Below, piece after piece: positions 1-5,006 of a stretch of 5,952 bases of DNA. Position 1 is the first letter of the stretch, and each line of letters begins with the position of its first letter. The notes beneath the pieces are model-generated. The model saw only the letters and a list, made by a program, of their open reading frames with translations, did not search any database and was not told the origin of the DNA. The DNA is taken from contig JAIRZE010000083.1 in assembly GCA_031267375.1 (NCBI GenBank), forward strand, positions 1-5,952, written 5' to 3'. A program made the translations under genes and the position numbers. Origin of the DNA: Rickettsiales bacterium. GTDB taxonomy: Bacteria; Pseudomonadota; Alphaproteobacteria; Rs-D84.

Positions 1-2
1 AT

Positions 3-79
3 CGGAGTGTAGCTCAGCCTGGTAGAGTGCTGCGTTCGGGACGCAGAGGTCGTGGGTTCGAACCCCGCCACTCCGACCA
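3..79 (+). tRNA. tRNA-Pro, anticodon CGG
   Basis: The sequence folds as a complete cloverleaf of 77 nt. The 7-bp acceptor stem pairs CGGAGTG (3-9) with CACTCCG (69-75), followed by discriminator A76 and an encoded CCA (77-79). The anticodon stem pairs CTGCG (30-34) with CGCAG (42-46) around the loop TTCGGGA, giving anticodon CGG at 37-39, which reads the proline codon CCG. The T arm is GTGGG-TTCGAAC-CCCGC. The first base pair C1-G72 is the hallmark of bacterial tRNA-Pro and agrees with the anticodon. The promoter lies before the window. The gene is co-directional with purM downstream and could share a primary transcript with it. Confidence 0.97.
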
Positions 80-105
80 CCCTTCGCCCTGCGGGCTTCG
101 GGTGG
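77..105 (+). other. Hairpin abutting the tRNA 3' end (tail repeat or weak terminator)
   Basis: CCACCC (77-82) pairs with GGGTGG (100-105), and inside it CCC (87-89) pairs with GGG (93-95), leaving a 4x4 internal loop. The first three bases of the hairpin are the CCA end of the tRNA itself, so folding of the precursor would sequester the mature 3' end. No T-run follows (the next bases are CACCAAAAGC), so it is a poor intrinsic terminator. It may be a 3' processing signal or one copy of a repeat that sits behind tRNA genes; the latter is inference. Confidence 0.5.
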
Positions 106-153
106 CACCAAAAGCTTTATACATAATTTGGGACCTTGGGGAGAGATAAACGC

Positions 154-159
154 AAAGGA
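154..159 (+). promoter_or_regulatory. Ribosome binding site deciding the purM start
   Basis: AAAGGA lies 7 nt before the ATG at 167. It favours that start over the in-frame TTG at 128, which has no Shine-Dalgarno match before it and would add 13 residues (beginning MGPWGEINAK) that the family does not have. Confidence 0.75.
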
Positions 160-166
160 TTGTTTT

Positions 167-1411
167 ATGTCTAGTTCCAACTATCAAGATTTGGGTGTTT
201 CATCAAAAAAAGAAGCCGTGCATAATGCTGTTAAAAACAACAGCAAAGGGCTTTATCCTTATTCCTTTTGCAAAATAGAGCCTTGTGCTTCAAATGCCCC
301 TAAAATAATTTCCGCCATTCAAAAGATTTTCAATTTGGATATGGTTGACACCATTCACGCGGACGGCGCCGGAACAAAAACTGCGCTGGCTTATATTTAC
401 TGGAAAGAAACCGGCGATATGTCCGTGTGGCGCAATGTCGTTCAAGATTCCATTGTTATGAATCTGGATGATGTCGCCTGCATAGGCGCAATGTCGGGAA
501 ATATGCGCCTGGCTTCCAACATAGACAGAAATACTTTCAACATTCCGGCAGAGGTTATTGCAGAGCTGATAAACGGCGAAAACTTATTCCTGGCCAAAAT
601 GCGCGAATATGGAATTACCAATATCACCGGACAAAGCGGAGAAACCGCGGATGTGCCTGATTTGACCGGAACGGTTGTGGTAAACAATACTCTGTACGCC
701 AAAATGCGCCGCAAAGATGTCATAGACAATGGCCGCATAGATGCAGGCGATTATATTATAGGTCTTGCATCCGACGGAATTGCCGCGTACGAAAATGAAT
801 ATAACGGCGGAATGGGCAGCAACGGGCTTACATTGGGCCGGCACGGAGTGTTTTCAAAAGAATATGCCGAAAAATATCCGGAAAGCTATGATCATCATCA
901 TTTAGAAGCTGGAACAAAAGCTTATCGCGGCACTAAAAAGCTTGACGATTTGATTGATGTGAAACCGGGCTTGAAAATTCCGGCTGGAAAACTGGTGTTG
1001 TCCCCGACAAGAACATACGCGCCGATTATAAAGGCTATGGGAAAAGCCGGCATAGGCGCGGGCAAGATTAACGGTATGGTTCATTGCAGCGGCGGCGGGC
1101 AGACCAAAGTATTGAACTATCTGTCAAAGCCACTGCTGATTGACAAGACCGATATGTTCAGAGTCCCGGCGTTATTCAATATGATACAGGCCGAATCAGA
1201 TACGGATTGGAAAGAAATGTATCAAGATTTCAATATGGGGCATCGTATGGAAATTTATGTTCCCGGCTGCAAGACCGCAGCTGATATAATAAAGATATCC
1301 GAAGCATTTGGTGTTCCCGCGCACATTGTCGGCAGGGTTGCCAAAGGAATTTCCGGCAATTCAATGGTGCGGATTAATTCCCAGCACGGAGTTTTCTCGT
1401 ACAGCAGGTAG
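167..1411 (+). CDS. purM: Phosphoribosylformylglycinamidine cyclo-ligase (AIR synthetase), Bacteroidetes-type
   Basis: PurM closes the imidazole ring in purine synthesis: it converts formylglycinamidine ribonucleotide plus ATP to aminoimidazole ribonucleotide in the cytoplasm. The 414-residue product shows the PurM/PurL-superfamily landmarks in order: DGAGTKT (about 66-72), MNLDDVACIGA (about 98-108), SGETADVPD (157-165), GLASDG (199-204), NGGMGSNGLTLGRHG (about 213-227), SPTRTYAPI (279-287), HCSGGGQTK (306-314), DFNMGHRMEIY (354-364) and GRV (389-391). Typical proteobacterial PurM has about 345 residues. The greater length and wording such as HADGAGTK, YWKETGD and FNMGHRMEIYV match the form I know from Bacteroidetes. 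All key motifs are intact, so it should be active. It stands alone, without purN beside it as is common in proteobacteria, and lies directly behind a tRNA gene. The ATG was chosen from its AAAGGA site. Function is secure; foreign origin is inference. Confidence 0.93.
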   Translation: MSSSNYQDLGVSSKKEAVHNAVKNNSKGLYPYSFCKIEPCASNAPKIISAIQKIFNLDMVDTIHADGAGTKTALAYIYWKETGDMSVWRNVVQDSIVMNLDDVACIGAMSGNMRLASNIDRNTFNIPAEVIAELINGENLFLAKMREYGITNITGQSGETADVPDLTGTVVVNNTLYAKMRRKDVIDNGRIDAGDYIIGLASDGIAAYENEYNGGMGSNGLTLGRHGVFSKEYAEKYPESYDHHHLEAGTKAYRGTKKLDDLIDVKPGLKIPAGKLVLSPTRTYAPIIKAMGKAGIGAGKINGMVHCSGGGQTKVLNYLSKPLLIDKTDMFRVPALFNMIQAESDTDWKEMYQDFNMGHRMEIYVPGCKTAADIIKISEAFGVPAHIVGRVAKGISGNSMVRINSQHGVFSYSR

Positions 1412-1427
1412 AAGATTAGATTTAATT

Positions 1428-1673
1428 ATGAGCAAGTGTAAGGAATGCATAAAAATAAAACCAAAACGAACACGAAGTGTTCGTCATCCCAGCGAAGGCT
1501 GGGATCCACTGCGCCGCAGGCCTTAATTTTCGCGCCAGCGAAAACATCTGCGACATACTGCTTCGCAGGTTAAGGCCTGCGGCGCAGTGGATACCGGCCT
1601 GCGCCGGTATGACGCCCCTGACGGGGCGTTTAGGAAATCTGTTCAAAAAGGTACATTCCTTGTGCTTGCGCAT
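1428..1673. repeat. Element A: nested palindromic intergenic repeat (REP/BIME- or MITE-like)
   Basis: Almost the whole gap between convergent purM and the acyl-CoA synthetase gene is a symmetric set of inverted repeats. The outer arms 1428-1447 and 1654-1673 match at 16 of 20 positions, and three of the four mismatches would be G-T wobbles in a folded strand. A perfect 23-bp stem joins 1504-1526 with 1570-1592. Each side of it carries two hairpins: 1467-1483 (loop GAA) and 1486-1505 on the left, 1591-1610 and 1612-1629 on the right. Two more hairpins sit in the centre: 1527-1544 (TTTTCGC/GCGAAAA) and 1548-1568 (CTGCGA/TCGCAG). The core translates as VIPAxAGIH on both strands, a known sign of proteobacterial intergenic repeats rather than of genes. 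No transposase is encoded. The hairpins may also stabilise 3' ends or help termination. Confidence 0.85.
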
Positions 1674-1688
1674 ATTTAATTACCAATT

Positions 1689-1717
1689 AAAATCCCGCGT
1701 ACTTGCGGGATTTTTTT
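1689..1717 (+). terminator. Intrinsic terminator of purM, possibly bidirectional
   Basis: A 10-bp stem, AAAATCCCGC (1689-1698) with GCGGGATTTT (1705-1714), closes a 6-nt loop and runs into seven T residues (1711-1717). It lies between convergent genes. Read from the minus strand, the same hairpin ends in TTTTAATT, so it could also stop transcription of the acyl-CoA synthetase gene, whose stop codon is only about 15 bases away. Confidence 0.88.
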
Positions 1718-1729
1718 CTTTTCCATACA

Positions 1730-3331
1730 CTATTTCATATTCGGATATTTTCCAGCGTCCAGATTCGCTATCACCTCGTGATGCTTTATCTTTTGTGCGC
1801 TGGTCATCGGCAGCTCTTCCGTCGTCATCGCAAAGTGCGTAACCCACTTGTACGGCGCAATCTTCAAATTAGACGCCGCTATCAGCAATGACAATTCCGT
1901 CATAGTCGTTTCGGGCTTTACTTGGAATACTCCGAACGCAACCGTTTTTCCTTGGATCACCCGTTCAAACACCGCCGCCATTAAAACCGCGTCGTTTTGC
2001 AGATATAAATCTTCCAATTCATCCGGATAGACATTTTTTCCGGAATCCAGAACAATTATCTGCTTTTTCCGCGCCTTTACCGTCAGGCGGCCGCGCTTGT
2101 CAAAGACCCCGACATCGCCCGTTTTGAACCAGCCGTCTTTATCAAACGCATCCTTGTTCGCCTCTTCATTTTCTATATAGCCTGGCATAACCAACAGCCC
2201 GCGGACATAAATATCCCCGACGCCGTCTTTATCGGCGTTTCTGATTTGGACTTCGTTTCCTGGCAGCGGCCCAGCATAATGCATAGTTCCGTCGTTCAAT
2301 CTGAATTGAAAATTAAAGTTGCTGGGGCCCGTCGTTTCCGTCAATCCATAGCAATCGCCGACCGAGAATCCCAGGCGCTCGTAAAACTTCCGGGTGCTGG
2401 GTTTCAATGTCGCGCCCGCAGACACAAGGACTTTCACTTTCCCGCCGAATGTGTCAAACACCGGCTTTGTGATTTTCCGCACCAGGCCGCCCAATCCTAT
2501 CGCCCGCCAGAATCCCCTTGTCGCGACGACGAATCGCAAGATCCAATACGCGCGTTTTTCTTTGTACCCGTCTGTTATCTTTTTTTGAAATACCTCCCAC
2601 ACGCGCGGGACGGCCGGGACTACTTCTGGATGAAATTTTTTGAAGTCTTCCAAAAACAGCTTTGGGTTTAAGGTCTGCTGCAACAGCAGAGAGCAATTCA
2701 AGGTTAAGGGCGCTATCATATTTATTACGAATCCGTACACGTGATTCAGCGGCAGAAATCCGTAAAACATATATCCGGGTTTGATAACTGGCGAATAAAG
2801 CTCTGCCCCCTGGGCCAAGGCCACGACATTCTTGTGCGAAAGCCCGACTATCTTGGACTTTCCAGTGCTGCCGCTGGTAAAGGACAGGGACGCGATTTCG
2901 TCCAGCTCTATATTTTCCGGAACAAATTCCGATTCGTCCGTATCGTCAATATTCTGAATATCCAGCAACGGCAAATCAGAATCCGAATCATTCCAGAATT
3001 TTTTCTGGGCGATGATCAGCTTTGCCTTTGTCTTTGCCAGCATATTTTTTATTTCGCCTTTTGCCAATTGCGCGTCCAGCATCAACGACTTTGCGCCCAG
3101 GGACACTACCGCGAAATAAGACGCGATGAATTCCGGAATATTTTCCGAAAGCAAGCCCACGACATCGCCGCGCTTTATGTCAAACCGTTTTTTCAGCAGC
3201 ACCGCGCGCCGCTGCACCATTCTTAACAAGTCCGCGTATGATTTATTTTCCCGCACAAAAAATACCCGTTGGGAATTGGCCTTTACAGAATCCGCCAAAA
3301 AATCATAAGCGTTTTTCCATTTCAGTTGCAT
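1730..3331 (-). CDS. AMP-forming acyl-CoA synthetase / long-chain fatty acid-CoA ligase-like protein
   Basis: A 533-residue member of the ANL adenylate-forming family, which activates a carboxylate with ATP to an acyl-AMP and usually transfers it to CoA. The core motifs appear in order: P-loop FTSGSTGKSK (151-160), PLNHVYG (194-200), YGLTETTG (328-335), TGD (404-406) binding the ribose, and the A8 hinge KKQIIVLDSGKNVYPDELE (422-440). The C-terminal MTSAQKIKH contains K514, at the position of the catalytic adenylation lysine. The LDSGKNVYPDELE hinge and a length within the 500-600 range favour the long-chain fatty acyl-CoA ligase branch, but the substrate cannot be read from sequence. No membrane segment or signal peptide is evident, so it should be cytosolic or peripheral. 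It is transcribed alone, convergent with purM and divergent from mltG. The ATG has AAAGGAAA a few bases upstream. A fatty acyl-AMP ligase acting on a carrier protein is an alternative. Confidence 0.9.
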   Translation of the reverse strand: MQLKWKNAYDFLADSVKANSQRVFFVRENKSYADLLRMVQRRAVLLKKRFDIKRGDVVGLLSENIPEFIASYFAVVSLGAKSLMLDAQLAKGEIKNMLAKTKAKLIIAQKKFWNDSDSDLPLLDIQNIDDTDESEFVPENIELDEIASLSFTSGSTGKSKIVGLSHKNVVALAQGAELYSPVIKPGYMFYGFLPLNHVYGFVINMIAPLTLNCSLLLQQTLNPKLFLEDFKKFHPEVVPAVPRVWEVFQKKITDGYKEKRAYWILRFVVATRGFWRAIGLGGLVRKITKPVFDTFGGKVKVLVSAGATLKPSTRKFYERLGFSVGDCYGLTETTGPSNFNFQFRLNDGTMHYAGPLPGNEVQIRNADKDGVGDIYVRGLLVMPGYIENEEANKDAFDKDGWFKTGDVGVFDKRGRLTVKARKKQIIVLDSGKNVYPDELEDLYLQNDAVLMAAVFERVIQGKTVAFGVFQVKPETTMTELSLLIAASNLKIAPYKWVTHFAMTTEELPMTSAQKIKHHEVIANLDAGKYPNMK

Positions 3332-3335
3332 TTGA

Positions 3336-3344
3336 TTTCCTTTT
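3336..3344 (-). promoter_or_regulatory. Ribosome binding site of the acyl-CoA synthetase gene
   Basis: Read on the minus strand, AAAAGGAAA precedes the ATG (3331-3329) by a short spacer. It supports this start; no upstream in-frame alternative is better placed. Confidence 0.7.
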
Positions 3345-3360
3345 CTTGGTTTTATGAAAA

Positions 3361-3384
3361 TTGTCCTATAAATGACCGGGACAA
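3361..3384. promoter_or_regulatory. Short inverted repeat upstream of the acyl-CoA synthetase gene (possible operator)
   Basis: TTGTCC (3361-3366) and GGACAA (3379-3384) form a 6-bp inverted repeat with a 12-bp spacer, 30-53 bp before the minus-strand start. This is where a regulator of that gene could bind. It touches the first base of element B. Six-base dyads also arise by chance, so support is weak. Confidence 0.25.
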
Positions 3385-3414
3385 GATAGTGTTTCGGAAA
3401 AGATTGATTGATTT

Positions 3415-3512
3415 GCGGCAGGCTATTTGAAGCAAGAACAAGGATTTTGGCGAAAATCGTATGTCATACGATTAAGACAAAATCCGCAGTTATTGATTCA
3501 AATAGACGCCGC
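3415..3512. repeat. Element B, left hairpin arm
   Basis: Nested stems appear in order: GCGGC (3415-3419) with GCCGC (3508-3512); CTATTTGAA (3423-3431) with TTCAAATAG (3497-3505); GGATTTTG (3442-3449) with CAAAATCC (3478-3485); and an apical dyad ATCGTATG-T-CATACGAT (3456-3472). The internal loops are 10-11 bases on each side. Every stem is perfectly paired. Confidence 0.8.
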
Positions 3513-3519
3513 CCGAAGG

Positions 3520-3617
3520 GTGCGGGTTAAATTGACGGCTAGTTGCGTTTTTCCGCTTATCCGTATTATATACGGATTGCGCGAAAAAACTTGCTATCCG
3601 CCAATTTTCCCTCGCAC
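3520..3617. repeat. Element B, right hairpin arm
   Basis: Nested stems appear in order: GTGCG (3520-3524) with CGCAC (3613-3617); AAATTG (3529-3534) with CAATTT (3602-3607); CGGCTAG (3536-3542) with CTATCCG (3594-3600), one mismatch; GTTTTT (3547-3552) with AAAAAC (3585-3590); CGC (3554-3556) with GCG (3579-3581); and an apical ATCCGTAT-TAT-ATACGGAT (3559-3577). The arm has the same length as the left arm and a similar apical hairpin. Confidence 0.78.
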
Positions 3618-3691
3618 AAATCAATCAATCTTTTCCGAAACACTATCTATAAGGGTATGTTTTTATAAAAGCATTTGCAAACTAAAAATAA

Positions 3692-4834
3692 ATGGTCAAT
3701 AATCGCGGAATGAAAAAAAAGAAAAACGAAAAAAGAAAAATGAAAAATGCCGCGCGTAAAAATGCGGCCCGTCCGTCTGCAAAAATTATTTTGGCGACCG
3801 GTGTTTTATTATTGTTTATTTTTCTTTTCTTGTTCTTCGTTTTTGGTGTTCGCTCTACAATTTCAGAGCCCGCTTACTTTGAAGTATCCGGCGGCGCGCC
3901 GGTCGGCGCGGTTGCCGCGGAATTAAATAACAAAAGCTTTATCTCAAACAGCGCTGTATTCAAAATATCTGTTTATGCTTTTGGCGGGCGGGTGCAGCGC
4001 GGCGGGTATGACTTGCCCCGTCGCGCCAGTACTTGGCGAATCGCAAGAATGCTGGCCCGCGGCGAAATCGCCAGCACCACTGTTGTCATTCCCGAAGGGC
4101 TGACCGTAAAGCAAATAGTTCAGGTCTTGGATGCAAATGTTTTTTTAAGGGGAAGCGCGTGCGAAGGCAAAGGGCAAAAGGCAAAAGGCAGGGATATTAA
4201 TAATGAAGAAATATCTAATAATGGGAAAGGCTTGCCTTCTGCCTTTTGCCTTTTGCCTTCGGATGGTTCTTTATTTCCTGATACTTATATTGTAGCAAAG
4301 GGAACGAATCGCGCTGCGGTTTTGGAATTGATGCGCGCCAAGATGGAAAAGGTAAAGCGCGGCTGGGAGGCTTCTAAACGCCCGGCGCCAGCGCCCCTGA
4401 AAAACTGGAACGAAATAATAACCCTGGCATCCATTGTTCAAAAGGAAACACCGAAAGTTTCAGAAATGCCGGTCGTGGCATCCGTTTACTTGAACCGCTT
4501 GCGCAAAAAGATGAAATTGCAGGCCGATCCGACGGTTGTTTATGCTATGACCGATAGATTGGGTGATATGCAGGGCTTGCCGCTGCTGACCGGGCATTTG
4601 AAAACTGACAGCCCGTATAATACTTATGTGCGCTATGGCTTGCCGCCGGCACCGATCGCGAATGTAGGCAGCGATGCGATTGCGGCGGTACTGAATCCGG
4701 CGGATACAAATTATTTGTTTTTTGTAGCGGACGGGCAGGGCGGCCACCGATTCGCCAAGGACTATGCCGAGCATCAAAAGAACCACGCCAATTGGAGAGA
4801 GATTAAGAAAAAGAAAGTTAGTAATGCTAATTGA
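3692..4834 (+). CDS. mltG: Endolytic murein transglycosylase MltG (YceG-like)
   Basis: MltG cleaves nascent glycan strands at the inner membrane and so sets where peptidoglycan polymerisation ends. The product has up to 380 residues: a very basic lysine-rich N-terminus, one membrane segment (about 31-52), then a periplasmic LysM-like region (about 60-150) with PEGLTVKQI (134-142). The catalytic domain follows, with DGSLFPDTY (191-199), ASIVQKET (246-253), LQADPTVVYAM (276-286), SPYNTYVRYGLPPAPIANVG (307-326) and FFVADGQGGHRFA (343-355). E252 corresponds to the catalytic glutamate (E218 in E. coli). Residues about 158-190 are encoded by a palindromic repeat (element C) and look foreign to the family. 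The start is uncertain: ATGs at 3692, 3710 and 3740 are all in frame and none has a good ribosome binding site. The gene is alone, without its frequent fabF or tmk neighbours. Wording such as FFVADGQGGH suggests an alphaproteobacterial origin. Confidence 0.93.
   Translation: MVNNRGMKKKKNEKRKMKNAARKNAARPSAKIILATGVLLLFIFLFLFFVFGVRSTISEPAYFEVSGGAPVGAVAAELNNKSFISNSAVFKISVYAFGGRVQRGGYDLPRRASTWRIARMLARGEIASTTVVIPEGLTVKQIVQVLDANVFLRGSACEGKGQKAKGRDINNEEISNNGKGLPSAFCLLPSDGSLFPDTYIVAKGTNRAAVLELMRAKMEKVKRGWEASKRPAPAPLKNWNEIITLASIVQKETPKVSEMPVVASVYLNRLRKKMKLQADPTVVYAMTDRLGDMQGLPLLTGHLKTDSPYNTYVRYGLPPAPIANVGSDAIAAVLNPADTNYLFFVADGQGGHRFAKDYAEHQKNHANWREIKKKKVSNAN
4163..4260. repeat. Element C: palindromic repeat inserted in frame within mltG
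   Basis: The left arm (4163-4191) and right arm (4239-4260) are built from a 7-base unit, AAAAGGC on one side and GCCTTTT on the other. The 21 bases 4163-4183 pair with 4240-4260 with a single G-T wobble, and because of the unit repeat a second register (4170-4191 with 4239-4260) is nearly as good. The centre holds a small hairpin, GATATT (4193-4198) with AATATC (4210-4215), and a duplicated AATAATG (4199-4205, 4217-4223). Translation gives KGQKAKG on the left and LPSAFCLLPS on the right, both typical of this repeat when read as protein. The frame stays open through the element, and family motifs continue on both sides. Confidence 0.85.
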
Positions 4835-4876
4835 AAAAGCGAATCGCAACGGCGCGCATTCTAACACGGTTTAGGA

Positions 4877-4890
4877 ATTTTTGCAAAAAT
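4877..4890. promoter_or_regulatory. Perfect 14-bp palindrome upstream of the porin-like gene promoter
   Basis: ATTTTTGCAAAAAT is a perfect dyad centred between 4883 and 4884, nine bases before the -35 box at 4899. It could be a regulator site for the downstream gene. Followed by CTTTTTCC, it could instead be a weak end signal for mltG, but a stem with no loop and so many A-T pairs would make a poor terminator. Confidence 0.35.
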
Positions 4891-4898
4891 CTTTTTCC

Positions 4899-4927
4899 TT
4901 GAATTATGTTTGTGCAAGTTCTAAAAT
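4899..4927 (+). promoter_or_regulatory. Sigma-70-type promoter of the outer-membrane protein gene
   Basis: TTGAAT (4899-4904) and TAAAAT (4922-4927) are separated by exactly 17 bases and each differs from consensus at one or two positions. Transcription would start near 4934, leaving a leader of about 70 nt before the ATG at 5007. The leader contains two small hairpins, CTGAA-TAAT-TTCAG (4936-4949) and CCGGGA/TTCCGG (4959-4976), which may protect a highly expressed mRNA. Confidence 0.65.
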
Positions 4928-4993
4928 TTTCCTAACTGAATAATTTCAGTTCACAGCCCCGGGATAAATATTCCGGCAGGCCACATAAAAAAC

Positions 4994-4999
4994 AAAGGA
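4994..4999 (+). promoter_or_regulatory. Ribosome binding site of the outer-membrane protein gene
   Basis: AAAGGA, continuing as AGA, lies 7 nt before ATG 5007. It fixes the start, which also begins a canonical signal peptide. Confidence 0.8.
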
Positions 5000-5006
5000 A
5001 GAAAAT

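Larger units (their letters stand above)
3384..3648. mobile_element. Element B: 265-base foldback element with 31-bp perfect terminal inverted repeats
   Basis: The terminal repeats 3384-3414 and 3618-3648 are exact reverse complements over 31 bases. Between them lie two hairpin arms of 98 bases each, 3415-3512 and 3520-3617, separated by seven bases (CCGAAGG). Folded, the element is a three-way junction with a long closing stem. There is no transposase, no convincing ORF, and no clear target-site duplication in the flanks (GGGACA on the left, ATAAGG on the right). The most economical reading is a non-autonomous foldback or MITE-like element sitting between the divergent acyl-CoA synthetase and mltG genes. 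A structured RNA is the alternative. The right end lies 43 bases before the first possible mltG ATG, so the element probably affects transcription or the leader of that gene. Confidence 0.8.

Noticed and set aside
128..166. TTG start giving a longer PurM
   Set aside because: The 13 extra residues do not match the family start, and a good AAAGGA site marks the ATG at 167.
1428..1526. Small frame MSKCKECIKIKPKRTRS after purM
   Set aside because: It starts exactly at the outer arm of element A and continues into the repeat core. It has no supporting ribosome binding site.
1477..1842. Open frame starting with GTG whose product begins MFVIPAKAGIH
   Set aside because: This is the well-known spurious translation of an intergenic palindromic repeat, and its 3' part is antisense to the acyl-CoA synthetase gene.
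2246..2671. Long plus-strand frames over the acyl-CoA synthetase gene
   Set aside because: They are shadows of the minus-strand gene, which carries the complete motif set of the family.
3384..3648. Retron-type msr/msd RNA, because of the long closing stem and two hairpins
   Set aside because: No reverse transcriptase gene or effector lies anywhere in the window. The flanking genes are an acyl-CoA synthetase and mltG, and the two arms are equal in size, unlike msr/msd.
3427..3702. Open frame of 91 codons beginning with TTG across element B
   Set aside because: It runs through the hairpin arms and the right terminal repeat, has no ribosome binding site, and its translation has no recognisable domain. 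It is best explained as chance reading of the repeat.
4163..4260. CRISPR-like or tandem repeat array in mltG
   Set aside because: The units are inverted, only seven bases long, with no spacers and no cas genes. It is a single palindrome.
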